This document shows, piece by piece, positions 48,482 through 57,592 of a DNA stretch of 64,000 bases. Under the pieces are notes generated by a model. The model had not been told where the DNA came from and searched no databases. It saw nothing but the letters and a program-made list of their open reading frames with translations. Origin of the DNA: Streptomyces sp. YIM 130001 (GTDB lineage Bacteria; Actinomycetota; Actinomycetes; Streptomycetales; Streptomycetaceae); the NCBI RefSeq assembly GCF_003574445.1, contig NZ_KZ984564.1:164746-228745 (forward strand). Reading direction: 5' to 3'. The position numbers and the translations under genes are program-made. Each line of letters opens with the position of its first letter. Position 1 is the stretch's first letter.

Positions 48482-50578
48482 ATGCGGTGGTTGGTGGGGT
48501 GGAGCAGTGCCACCGCGAAAGCTTCGCCGACCATCAGCGCGGTCGACCCGGACGGCCAGGGAATCGGCGTCGAGGGCGTCGAGACCGTGCACCCGGTGGG
48601 CTCCCAACTCCTGTGGGGCGACCCGGATCCGCTGTGGGCCGTGGGTGACTGGCGCCCGGACGAGATCCGCGTGGTCAGAGCCGACGCCGAGACGGCCATC
48701 GCCGTACTCGGCATCTGCGGCGCCACCGACGAGCAGCTGCGCGTGGGCCTGTTCGCGGCCCGAGGCGGCGCCCTGCGCCACCTCACCGCCTGGCCCGGCA
48801 GCTACACCGCCGTCGTGCGCACCGGCCGCCGCGTGACCGTCCTCGGCGATCTCGCGGGTGCCAGACCGGTGTTCCACACCCCTTGGGCCGGTGGTACGGC
48901 GTACGCGACCGCCGCCCTGCCGCTCGCCGACCTCGTCGAGGCCCAACTCGACATCGGCCACCTCGCCGCGCTGCTCGCCTGCCCGGACGTCCCGGAGGCG
49001 CTGCAGGACTCCACGCCGTACGCGGGCGTGCGGCGCATCCCGCCCGGCCACGCGCTGATCCTGCGCGACGGCGCCCGCGAGATCGCCGGCTACGAGCCGG
49101 TCGCGTCGCTCGCCGTCGCCGCGCCCCAGATGGAGGGCCGCCGCGCGGTGGACGGCGTACGCGAAGCCCTCGTGGAGTCCGTACGCGCCCGTCTCGCGGC
49201 CCCGCGGCACGTGCCGGACATGGACCCCGGCCCGGTGCCCGGGATGGGCCCTGCGGAGCGACGAGCGGGCCGCGGGCCGGTGCCGGGAATCGGCGCCGAC
49301 CTGTCGGGCGGGCCCGCGTCCGCCACCCTGGCGCTGCTCGCCGCCGGACTGCCCGGCAACCCGGGCACGCTCCTCGGGCACAGCACCGGCGCGGGCGAGC
49401 GCCTCCTCGCCGTCACGTTCAACGACCTCACGACCACCGACCGCGAGGCCGAACTCCAGCGCGCGGGCGCCATAGCGGCCAACCCCCGCCTGCACCACGT
49501 GGTCGTCACCGCGGGCGAGGAAGCCCTGCCGTACGCCGATCTCGACGGGCCGCTGACCGACGAGCCGGGGCCCGCCCTGATCAGCGCCGGACGGCACCGG
49601 GCGCGGCTCGCGTTCGGCAGCGCCGACCACTTCACCGGCTATGGCGCCCGGCAGGTGCTCGACGCCCATCCCGCCCGGCTCGCCGACCTGCTGCTCGACC
49701 GCCGACGGCGTCATCTGCTGCGCCCCGTCACCGCGTTGGCGAAGGCCGAGGGATCCGTCCTGGTGCCGGCACGGGTTTACGGAGCGGCCCGCAAGCTCGC
49801 CCGGACGACCTACCGGGACGGCATCGAGAGCACCGCGACGCGACTGCGGGACGCCCGCTTCGACGAGCCGTCCGGCGCGGTCGGGGCCTCGCTCGCCGCA
49901 CTCACCTGGGCCAGGCCGGGGCCCGCGGCGCGCTGGCTGACCGGTGAGGCGCTGGCTGAAGTATCGGTTCGCCTCGAGCAGTCGGCGACCCGCCCGGGGC
50001 CGGCGCCCGGCCAGCGGCCCGGTGAACTACGCGCGCGTGCCGCCCTCGCACGGCACGCCGCGGACCTGCGCGTACTGGAGCAGGCCGCCGAGATCCGCTC
50101 CCAGCGGCTGCACGCGCCGTTCCTCGACAACCAGGTCGTCCGCGCCTGCCGAGCCCTGCCCGAAGCGCTGCGCGTACAGCCCGGAGCGCGCGCCGAGATC
50201 CTGCGCACCGTCCTCGAAGGAGCCGGGGTCAACGAACTGCCCGACGGCTGGGGCACCCCCTCGCACGCGTCGTCCGCGGCCGCCGCGAACACCGGGCTGC
50301 GGGTCGCCGTCGAGGACCTTGTGGACCTCTTCGGTACGCCGCTGCTGGCCCAGGCGGGACTGGTCGAGGGGCGCGTCGTGCAGCGGGCTCTGCGGGCCGC
50401 GGCGGAAGGGGATCCCCTCCCGCTCGACGGCCTCGGCGAACTCGTCTCCACCGAACTGTGGCTGCGCCGGCTGCTGTCCCGCCGCGGCACCTGCTGGACA
50501 GGGACCCCTGCACGGGCGCGTGCGGTGCCCGCGGGGATACGGCCGCAGCGGGGGGCGTTGGGAGCCCGCGGGGCCTGA
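48482..50578 (+). CDS. Degenerate asparagine-synthetase-like protein (lasso-cyclase-like)
   Basis: A 698-residue protein built like asparagine synthetase B: an N-terminal glutaminase-like half (LTAWPGSYTAVVRTGRRVTVLGDLAGARPVFHT) and a C-terminal synthetase half with ALARHAADLRVLEQ...LHAPFLDNQVVRACRALP. The N-terminal nucleophile is missing (it starts MRWLVGW, not MC). The ATP pyrophosphatase loop is SGGPAS at 275-280, where S-G-G-x-D-S is expected, so the Asp is lost. Lasso-peptide cyclases share this fold, but no precursor or protease gene is near. It may be a non-catalytic relative. The ATG at 48482 follows GGAGGCG. A Pro/Gly repeat (MDPGPVPGMGP) sits before the loop. Confidence 0.8.
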   Translation: MRWLVGWSSATAKASPTISAVDPDGQGIGVEGVETVHPVGSQLLWGDPDPLWAVGDWRPDEIRVVRADAETAIAVLGICGATDEQLRVGLFAARGGALRHLTAWPGSYTAVVRTGRRVTVLGDLAGARPVFHTPWAGGTAYATAALPLADLVEAQLDIGHLAALLACPDVPEALQDSTPYAGVRRIPPGHALILRDGAREIAGYEPVASLAVAAPQMEGRRAVDGVREALVESVRARLAAPRHVPDMDPGPVPGMGPAERRAGRGPVPGIGADLSGGPASATLALLAAGLPGNPGTLLGHSTGAGERLLAVTFNDLTTTDREAELQRAGAIAANPRLHHVVVTAGEEALPYADLDGPLTDEPGPALISAGRHRARLAFGSADHFTGYGARQVLDAHPARLADLLLDRRRRHLLRPVTALAKAEGSVLVPARVYGAARKLARTTYRDGIESTATRLRDARFDEPSGAVGASLAALTWARPGPAARWLTGEALAEVSVRLEQSATRPGPAPGQRPGELRARAALARHAADLRVLEQAAEIRSQRLHAPFLDNQVVRACRALPEALRVQPGARAEILRTVLEGAGVNELPDGWGTPSHASSAAAANTGLRVAVEDLVDLFGTPLLAQAGLVEGRVVQRALRAAAEGDPLPLDGLGELVSTELWLRRLLSRRGTCWTGTPARARAVPAGIRPQRGALGARGA

Positions 50579-50900
50579 TGGGCCTGGCGGCCGTCGGTCG
50601 CGGCTGACGGCCGCCGGCGAGCGGGCTGCGGGGTTCGCCGGTACGTGCCGTCGGCCCGAGGACGTGGGCCGGCCCGGGGCGACGACTCGCCATCGACCCG
50701 CTCTCCCCCGCCGAGGTGCTGCGTTCGGCGTGACGGTCGCGCGCGTGGACGCTGTTTTCGCCCGCTACGCGCGCGTGGAGGTCGATCGCGGTGGTGCGGA
50801 TATCCGGGGGCGGGGCGTCCGGGGGCGGCGGGTGTCCGCCGTGGTCGTACGCTGCCGCCGAGTGCGCCGGGCCCGGCGCACACCTCACAGGACGGAGACA
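50579..50900. other. 322-bp gap before the AfsR-like gene
   Basis: No gene is supported. CGCGCGTGGA occurs twice, about 35 bp apart (near 50740 and 50774), and GTACGCTGCC near 50847 might hold a -10. No clear promoter pair is seen. Confidence 0.45.
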
Positions 50901-53900
50901 ATGAACCCCGTGCGGTACCGCGTACTGGGAACGACCGAGGCCTACGACAGCCGGGGCACACCCCTGCCCGTGGACGGCCGTCGGCTGCGCGGCCTGCTCG
51001 CCGCGCTCGCCCTGCACGCCGCCCGCCCGGTGTCCGTGGACGCGTTGGTCCACGAGGTGTGGGCGGGGGATCCGCCCCGTGACGCACCGGCCGCGCTGCA
51101 GGCGCTGGTGGGCCGACTGCGCCGGGTGCTCGGCAGGGAAGCGGTGGAGTCGGTGCCGGGCGGTTACCGCCTCGCCGTCGACCGGGACGACGTCGACCTG
51201 CACCGCTTCGAGCGCCTCGCGCGCGTGGGCGCCTCGGAGCTGCACCGCGGAGACACCGGTGCGGCCGGCCGTACTCTGCGCGAGGCCCTCGCCCTGTGGC
51301 GTGGCCCGGCCCTCGCCGATCTGCCGGACCGCGCCGCCGCCACCGGTCCGGAGGCACGCCGGCACGACGCGGTACGCCACCGCATCGCCGCAGACCTCGC
51401 GTCGGGACGCACCGAGCAACTCGTTCCGGAGCTCCGCGAACTGGTCGCGGCCCACCCGTACGACGAGCCCCTGCACGCCCAGCTGCTGCGGGCGTTGCGG
51501 TCCGCGGGGCGCAGCGCGGACGCCCTGGCCGCCTACGAGGACGCGCGCCGCGTGCTGGCCGAAGGCCTGGGCACCGACCCGGGCACCGAACTGCGTTCCC
51601 TGCACGCCGAATTGCTGGCGGGTGCGGAGCCGGGTGCGGGCGCGGGGGAGCCCGGCGCCCCGGCACCCGACGGCGCCGCGCCGGCCGACGACCCGGTACG
51701 GACCGCTGCTCGGTCCCCGCGGCAGACGGAAGGCACGCGCGGGCAGCAAGCGGAACTCCACTTCGGCGCGGGACACGGCACACCTGAACAACTGGACCGG
51801 ACGCCGTCGGCCCGGACACCGCCAGACCGCGATCCGTCGGAACAGCACCCCGACCGGCACCCACCGGACGGGCACCCACCGGACGGGCACCCCCGGGACG
51901 GGCAGCATCCCGACCGGCAGCCCTCCGGCCACCCCACCGACAGACCTCCCGCCCGCCCCGAGCGGAACACCAACCTCCGCCCCCGCCTCACCTCCTTCGT
52001 GGGCCGGGAACTCGAACTCGACGCCATCCGTTCGGATTTGCAGAGAGCACGCCTCGTCACCCTCACCGGACCCGGCGGCTCGGGGAAGACCCGCCTCGCG
52101 GAAGAGACGGGAGCCGCACACTCCACCCCGGTCCGGCTGGCCGAGCTCGCCCCGCTCGACCACCCCGCCGCCGTCCCCTCAGCCGTGGTCAGCGCCCTGA
52201 ACCTGCGGGACACGGCACTGGGAACGAGCGAGCTCACGACGCGGGACGACGATCCGGTCGCCCTGCTCATCGAGTACTGCGCCCCGCGCAGCCTCCTGTT
52301 GATCCTTGACAACTGCGAACATGTCATCGCCGCCGCAGCCCAATTGGCGGAGACCTTGCTGACGCGCTGCCCGAAGCTCCGCATCCTCGCCACCAGCCGG
52401 GAGCCCCTCGGCGTCCCCGGCGAGGCCGTTCGCCCGGTGGACCCCCTCCCCGCCGGACCCGCACACCGCCTGTTCGCCGAGCGAGGCACCGCGGTCCGCC
52501 CGGACTTCGACCCAGCCGCCGACCCGGACGCCCTGGCGGAGATCTGTACCCGGCTCGACGGGCTGCCGCTGGCCATCGAACTGGCGGCGGCACGCCTGCG
52601 GTTGCTCACGCCCCGCCAGATCGCGGACCGGCTCGACGACCGCTTCCGGCTGCTGACCTCCGGCAGCCGTACGGTGCTGCCCCGTCAGCAGACCCTGCGT
52701 GCGGTCGTCGACTGGTCCTGGGACCTGCTCGACGCAACGGAACGGAGGGTGCTGCGCGAGGTGTCGGTCTTCGCGGGCGGCTGGGACCTGCGAGCCGCAG
52801 AGGCCGTCTGCGGCCCCGAAGCGACCGAGACTGTCGGCGCCCTCGGCGCCCTCGTCGACAAGTCCCTGATCGTGGCGGCCCCGGACCCCGGCGCCGCCGG
52901 CATGCGCTACCGCCTCCTGGAGACCATCCACGAGTACGCCGACGAGCGGGCCGCGGGGACCCCACAGCTCCTCGAAGCGGCCCGAACCCGGCACACGGCG
53001 TACGTACGGAGTCTCGTGGAGCACGCCGATCCGCTGCTGCGCACCGCCGACCAACTGCCTTGGATCAGCACCCTGGAAAGGGAGTTGGACAACATCAGGG
53101 CGGCCCTCCACCGGAGCATCACCACGGGTGACGAGGAGTCGGCGTTCGCCCTGACCCTCGCCATGTCCTGGTTCTGGAGGCTGCGCAACTACCTCAGGGA
53201 GGGCGCGAACCGGATCGACCAGGTCCTCGGCATGGGACCGGAGACGAGCGACGAGGACGACCCTCGCTACTGGCCCCGGATGAAGCTCCGCCTCATGCTG
53301 CTCCTGCTCTCCTTCGAGAGCGGGGGCACACAGTGGTTCGACGAGGAGGCTCGCGACTGGGCCGGCCGGCTGTGGCGCGCGTTCGGCAGGCCCGTACCTC
53401 AGGCCGCCGAATTCCCGGGTCTGCTCTGGCCGTTCGTGACGTTCGTGTTCGACGATCCGCCGCAGACCCGTAGCGCGCTCGACGAGGCCGTGAGGATCTG
53501 CCGCGAACTGGGCGACCCCTGGTCGGTGGGCGTCTCGCTGATGTTCCGCACGCACACGGCCGTCGACTTCCGCGGACTCAGCGGCTTCGACGACGACCTC
53601 GTCGAGCTGCGCGACATCGCGCACCGAGTGGGCGACCGCTGGATGCGCGCCCAGGTCAACAGCGCGGCGGGCGAGGCAGCGATGTCCCGCAGCCGATTCG
53701 CGGAGGCCCGCGTCGAGTTCGAGGAGGCGCTGCACCTCGCCTACGAGGTCGGCGCCTACAGCGAGGCGCCGTTCCTGGTCGCCCGCCTGGGCGAGATCGC
53801 CTACCGCTCCGGAGACACCGCTCTCGCGCAGAAGGTCCTCGCGGAGGCCCTCGCGGAGTCCGAGCGATACGGCTCCCCGGACGCCCGCACGTTCGTCCGG

Positions 53901-54449
53901 ATCATGTACGCGACGATTGCCCTCGACCGCGGAGACCTGGCCGCGGCCGGCCGCGAACTGGCCGCCGGGCACCGGGAGTCCATCGCCGGTTCACCGCCCC
54001 CGCAGGTGGAGGTGGTGCTCGCGGGCCTCGACGCCCGCCTCACCGCCACCCGGTCGAGTCCCGCCGAGGGCCTGAAGAAGTACGCGGCGGCTTCGCGCAG
54101 CGCGGCGGCACAGCACGTGTCGGACGTACTGCACTCGGCCCTGGTCGACGCGTCCGCCGGGGTCCTCGCCGACCTGGGCGACACCAGTCGCGCGGCCCGG
54201 CTGCTCGCCGTCAGCGACCACTGGCGAGGCGGCCACCCGCGCCCGGAACCGGAGCGCTCGAGGGTGGAACGCCTCGTCACCAGGCTGCGCGAGACCCTCG
54301 ACCCCGATGTGTACGAGACCCAGACCGCCCGGGGACGCGGCCTGACCCCGGACGACGTCGCCGACGAACTGGCCGACGCAGCAGCCCGCTTCAACCGCCC
54401 GACACCGGATCCCGCCCAGGACGCGCAGGACCCGGGCCACACCACCTGA
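50901..54449 (+). CDS. AfsR/SARP-type large regulator (BTAD, NB-ARC, TPR)
   Basis: A 1182-residue regulator. Order of domains: OmpR-like winged helix (1-95, ending SVPGGYRLAV), bacterial transcriptional activation domain (about 100-245), a disordered Pro/Asp/His linker with HPPDG repeats (about 250-350), an NB-ARC ATPase with Walker A GPGGSGKT at 390-397 and LLLILDNCEHV as Walker B, GLPLAIELAAARL, then helical repeats to the end. Relatives such as AfsR control antibiotic production in response to phosphorylation or ligand. There is no kinase or biosynthetic cluster next door. The ATG at 50901 follows GGACGGAG; the long ORF upstream overlaps the previous gene and is not coding. Confidence 0.93.
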   Translation: MNPVRYRVLGTTEAYDSRGTPLPVDGRRLRGLLAALALHAARPVSVDALVHEVWAGDPPRDAPAALQALVGRLRRVLGREAVESVPGGYRLAVDRDDVDLHRFERLARVGASELHRGDTGAAGRTLREALALWRGPALADLPDRAAATGPEARRHDAVRHRIAADLASGRTEQLVPELRELVAAHPYDEPLHAQLLRALRSAGRSADALAAYEDARRVLAEGLGTDPGTELRSLHAELLAGAEPGAGAGEPGAPAPDGAAPADDPVRTAARSPRQTEGTRGQQAELHFGAGHGTPEQLDRTPSARTPPDRDPSEQHPDRHPPDGHPPDGHPRDGQHPDRQPSGHPTDRPPARPERNTNLRPRLTSFVGRELELDAIRSDLQRARLVTLTGPGGSGKTRLAEETGAAHSTPVRLAELAPLDHPAAVPSAVVSALNLRDTALGTSELTTRDDDPVALLIEYCAPRSLLLILDNCEHVIAAAAQLAETLLTRCPKLRILATSREPLGVPGEAVRPVDPLPAGPAHRLFAERGTAVRPDFDPAADPDALAEICTRLDGLPLAIELAAARLRLLTPRQIADRLDDRFRLLTSGSRTVLPRQQTLRAVVDWSWDLLDATERRVLREVSVFAGGWDLRAAEAVCGPEATETVGALGALVDKSLIVAAPDPGAAGMRYRLLETIHEYADERAAGTPQLLEAARTRHTAYVRSLVEHADPLLRTADQLPWISTLERELDNIRAALHRSITTGDEESAFALTLAMSWFWRLRNYLREGANRIDQVLGMGPETSDEDDPRYWPRMKLRLMLLLLSFESGGTQWFDEEARDWAGRLWRAFGRPVPQAAEFPGLLWPFVTFVFDDPPQTRSALDEAVRICRELGDPWSVGVSLMFRTHTAVDFRGLSGFDDDLVELRDIAHRVGDRWMRAQVNSAAGEAAMSRSRFAEARVEFEEALHLAYEVGAYSEAPFLVARLGEIAYRSGDTALAQKVLAEALAESERYGSPDARTFVRIMYATIALDRGDLAAAGRELAAGHRESIAGSPPPQVEVVLAGLDARLTATRSSPAEGLKKYAAASRSAAAQHVSDVLHSALVDASAGVLADLGDTSRAARLLAVSDHWRGGHPRPEPERSRVERLVTRLRETLDPDVYETQTARGRGLTPDDVADELADAAARFNRPTPDPAQDAQDPGHTT

Positions 54450-54496
54450 CCGGCGCACCGGGGACCTGCAGGCCGGCAGTGCGGGAGGCTGCCCCG

Positions 54497-54967
54497 ATGC
54501 CCGTAACCCTCCGTCACCTGGACACCCGCCGCTTCCCTGCCTGGCTCGAGCGCAGCCGCGCCGAGTACGCCCGAGATCTCGTCACTGCGGGGCGATCGCC
54601 CGAGGACGCCCACCGGCACGCGGACGAGACCATGGCCCGCTCGTTTCCCTCCGGAACGCCGGACTCGGGGCATGCGGTCTTCGACGTGGTCGATGACACC
54701 GGCGCGACCGTCGGCTACCTCTGGACCGGACCGGACGAGAGCGACGACGCCGGCGCCTGGTGAATCTGGGACATCGTCATCGACGCCGACCAGCGGGGGC
54801 AGGGCTTCGGGCGCGCGGCGATGGTCCTCGGCGAGGAATACGCCAGGGCGCAGGGCGCACACACCCTCGGCCTCAGCGTCTTCGGCTTCAACACGGGTGC
54901 ACGCGGCCTGTACGAGTCGCTCGGCTACGAGACGACCTCCGTCAAACTGCACAAGAGACTCGACTGA
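54497..54967 (+). pseudogene. GNAT N-acetyltransferase interrupted by an in-frame TGA
   Basis: From the ATG at 54497 (GGGAGG eight bases upstream) the frame reads 88 residues of a GNAT protein (HLDTRRFPAWLERSRAEYARDLVTAG..., DTGATVGYLWTG) and stops at TGA 54761-54763 after GAW. The same frame continues without break as IWDIVIDADQRGQGFGRAAMVL...NTGARGLYESLGYETTSVKLHKRLD to TGA 54965-54967, including the acetyl-CoA loop QRGQGFGR and the C-terminal GNAT motif. A full protein would have 156 residues. A TGG-to-TGA change is the simplest explanation; a sequencing error is also possible. Confidence 0.88.
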
Positions 54968-55363
54968 GGCTCAGCCGACGCTCGATGCTCCCCGGCTCGC
55001 CGACGACCGTCACCCGGTGACCACAAAGCCCGTCGACGCGGACGGGCCCCCGTGCCCGACGCGGTCCTCGCTGTGCTGTCCGGGGAGGTTGGTGACGGGA
55101 CTGGCTGGGGTGTGGCCGCCGTCGTGCGACTCACCTGGAACCGCTCCGCGGCTCGGCGCAGCGGCCGGCCTACCTCGCCCCTTCCTCGACGACGCACCGG
55201 GCCGGACGCATCGGCCAGTCGGCGTCTGCGGGGGGCGTGACGGTGAATCACGAGGGCTTCCTGCACTGGTCGGTAGATGTCGCAATCCCCACCGATCCAG
55301 AAGGCCCTCACCCGGTTCAACCGCCGCCAAGGGCACGTCGCCTGTCACCAAGGTCCCGGACAC
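54968..55363. other. 396-bp gap without a supported gene
   Basis: Between the broken GNAT gene and the convergent sigma-factor gene. Apart from the inverted repeat at 55252-55309 there is no structure that I can interpret, and ORFs here are short with no recognisable motif. Confidence 0.45.
55252..55309. repeat. Imperfect inverted repeat, possible hairpin or element relic
   Basis: GAGGGCTTCCTG (55252-55263) and CCAGAAGGCCCTC (55297-55309) are inverted copies with one extra base, 33 bases apart. It could be a terminator for either side or the relic of a small mobile element. No flanking target duplication is evident. Confidence 0.4.
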
Positions 55364-57391
55364 CTAGGGCATGTCCGAGTCCTCATCGGCGCAGCTGAAT
55401 CGCGACTGCGCCCAGTCCGCGAGCACCCCCACGTCGAACACCGAGTGCGGCTCGACCACGAGCCGCACCGTCTTGCGGCCCGTCAGATCCACCTGCACCG
55501 GCACCGCCGGGTCATCGCCCCTGACCACCGGCGACTGCCACAGGCGCTCACCGTCCGCGTACACCGAGAACCGCGCGGCACCGTGCCCGTGCGTGAGGGC
55601 GTCGATCCCGACCAGAGCCCGGTACGACCGACAGGGGCGGTTGAGGTCGATGGTGACCGAGGACCGGGCGTGCACGGTGACGCCGTCCGCGTAGCGCGTT
55701 CCGCCCGTCGACAGGCCGTTGCGCTGCCACACCCAGCTCGACTCCAACAGCCGCATCTCGGGCTTCGTCCCGTCGCCGAACTGCCCGTACTCCAGCTCGT
55801 TCCACGGGATCTCGACCGGCGCCTCGGGCGGCGGCTTCGGCTTGCTCGGCGTGGGCTTCGGCGGCGCCGGCGGCTTCGGCTCCGGCGTGGGCTTCGGCGC
55901 GTCCGGCTCGGGGGCCGGCTTCGGGGGCGGAGTCGGCTTCGGCTTCGGTGCGGGCGCGGCAGCCGGTGGTGCCGCCGCCGGTGGCTCCGGCTTCGGCTTC
56001 GAGGGCGGCTTCTGCGGCGTGACGGGCTGTGAGGCGGACGGCTCGGGCTTCGGTTTGGCCTCCGGTGCGGGGTCGTCGCCCGCCAGGATCATCGCGACAG
56101 CGACGCCGGCGGCGACCACGACGCCGGCGCCGATCGCGGCTTTGGCCGGGGCGCCCAGGCCCTCCGACGCGGCCGCACCGCCGCCGGCACCGCCGGAACC
56201 ACCGGCACCGCCCGCGGCGGCAGCCGCGGCTCCCGCTCCGGTGGCACCCGCAGCGCCGCCGATGATGCCCGCGGCCTTCGCCGAGTAGGCGGCAGCCCCG
56301 AACCAACCGATGACGGCGACCGGCACAACTCCCGGGATCCCACTGGCCAGTTCCTTGATCTGCCCCGCCGCGAGGCGGCACTTGGCGCAGTCCTCCAGGT
56401 GCTTGCGCAGTCCCCGCTCGGCCCGCGTCCGCAGTCGCCCGCGGGCGTGCGCGCCGAGCCGGTCCGCGTACCGCGCACACTCGTCGTCACTGGCGAGACT
56501 GACACTCACATGGGCCTGCAGATAGGCCTGCTTGAGGCCTTCGCGGGCTCGGCTGGCCAGCTGCGCGGTGGCGTTGGGCGAACTGTGCCCGAAGAGCGGC
56601 GCGACCTCGCTCAGCGGATCGTCCTCGACCTCGGTGTGCCAGAGCACCGCCTGCCACTCCTCGGAGAGGCTGCGGAACGCCTGCATCACCATGGTCCGCT
56701 CGGCCTCGTGCATGGCCATCACATCGGCGCCGAGGTCCAGGGTGTCCTCGTCGGACACCTCGGTGCTACGACTGGCCTGGGTCGCGAACACCGCGAAGTC
56801 CTCGACGAGTTGCTCACGCTTCGCCGATTTGATCCAGCCGGCCGCCACCCGCCGCACCGACGTCAGCAGGTACGCACGCACCGCGTACTCGGGCCCGGAC
56901 CCGCCTCGTACCGCCTGCAGCATGCGGGCGAAGACCTCGGAGGTGAGGTCGTCGGCGGTGTGGGCGTCCCGGCAGCAGGTGCGCGAGTAGCGCCGTACGG
57001 CCTCGGCGTGACGCCGGTACAGCTCCTCGTACGCGGAGTCGTCACCGGCGCGCATCCGCGCGATGAGCTCAGGGTCGGAGGCCGGTGCGTCGCCGGACGC
57101 CAGCAGCTCGTCCGCGAGGGAACTGCCCGCCCCCTCCCGCTGCTGAGGCACGCTCGCGGCCGGCAGCCCGCCCGCGTCGACGCCATCGGAAGCGGGACCG
57201 GCGGCAGTACCGGATTCAGCACCGGAAGAAGCCCCCGCAGACCCATGAGGCCCGCCGTCCCCACCAGAACTGCCACCAGCATTTCCCGAAACCCCGGAAG
57301 GGCCCCCCTGGTTCGGGACTTGCCGGGGCGGAAGCCCACCCGCGTCGGTGCCGTTTCCGGTCGCCGACTCGTCCCGTCCTTCACCGCTCAT
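55364..57391 (-). CDS. ECF sigma factor fused to zinc finger, membrane segment and NPCBM domain
   Basis: A 675-residue protein. After a 100-residue Gly/Ser/Ala leader come sigma region 2 (about 107-185, DAHTADDLTSEVFARMLQ) and region 4 (about 235-290, RSLSEEWQAVLWHTEVEDDPLSEVAPLFG). Then an anti-sigma-like zinc finger H331-x3-C335-x2-C338, hydrophobic stretches at about 355-380 and 418-437, a Lys/Pro spacer (440-525) and a C-terminal NPCBM-type carbohydrate-binding domain (about 530-668; YADGVTVHARSSVTIDL, ARFSVYADGERLW). The layout suggests a sigma factor tied to the membrane with a sugar-sensing outside part in one chain. The ATG at 57391 follows GGGGG; ATG 57409 is the alternative. Confidence 0.88.
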   Translation of the reverse strand: MSGEGRDESATGNGTDAGGLPPRQVPNQGGPSGVSGNAGGSSGGDGGPHGSAGASSGAESGTAAGPASDGVDAGGLPAASVPQQREGAGSSLADELLASGDAPASDPELIARMRAGDDSAYEELYRRHAEAVRRYSRTCCRDAHTADDLTSEVFARMLQAVRGGSGPEYAVRAYLLTSVRRVAAGWIKSAKREQLVEDFAVFATQASRSTEVSDEDTLDLGADVMAMHEAERTMVMQAFRSLSEEWQAVLWHTEVEDDPLSEVAPLFGHSSPNATAQLASRAREGLKQAYLQAHVSVSLASDDECARYADRLGAHARGRLRTRAERGLRKHLEDCAKCRLAAGQIKELASGIPGVVPVAVIGWFGAAAYSAKAAGIIGGAAGATGAGAAAAAAGGAGGSGGAGGGAAASEGLGAPAKAAIGAGVVVAAGVAVAMILAGDDPAPEAKPKPEPSASQPVTPQKPPSKPKPEPPAAAPPAAAPAPKPKPTPPPKPAPEPDAPKPTPEPKPPAPPKPTPSKPKPPPEAPVEIPWNELEYGQFGDGTKPEMRLLESSWVWQRNGLSTGGTRYADGVTVHARSSVTIDLNRPCRSYRALVGIDALTHGHGAARFSVYADGERLWQSPVVRGDDPAVPVQVDLTGRKTVRLVVEPHSVFDVGVLADWAQSRFSCADEDSDMP

Positions 57392-57592
57392 AGCGCGAGG
57401 CCCCCGCATACCCAGTCCCGAAACACCGGGAAAGCGTGTCACACGCTGCAGTACGGCCAAACCCCGAAGCCCCGCAACCACTCGTCCGGGGCGACTTCGC
57501 CCGAAGCGGTAGTGGCGTTCACCCGTTCGGGGCAAGCTGCAAGGTCAAAATTCCGCCGACCCCGACAACTCGCCCCGAACACCGACCGATCC

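Noticed and set aside
48482..50578. Lasso-peptide biosynthetic cluster
   Set aside because: A cyclase-like fold is present, but no precursor peptide, protease or RiPP recognition protein was found in the flanks, and the catalytic residues are missing.
49944..50900. N-terminal extension of the AfsR-like protein
   Set aside because: The in-frame ORF continues upstream over the previous gene, but it is Arg/Pro shadow sequence. The ATG at 50901 has a good ribosome site and opens the DNA-binding domain directly.
54761..54763. TGA as a selenocysteine codon in the GNAT gene
   Set aside because: GNAT enzymes do not use selenocysteine, no SECIS-like hairpin is evident after it, and a Trp codon change explains it.
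55252..55309. Complete insertion sequence or MITE
   Set aside because: Only one imperfect inverted repeat of 58 bp is seen, with no transposase and no clear target duplication.
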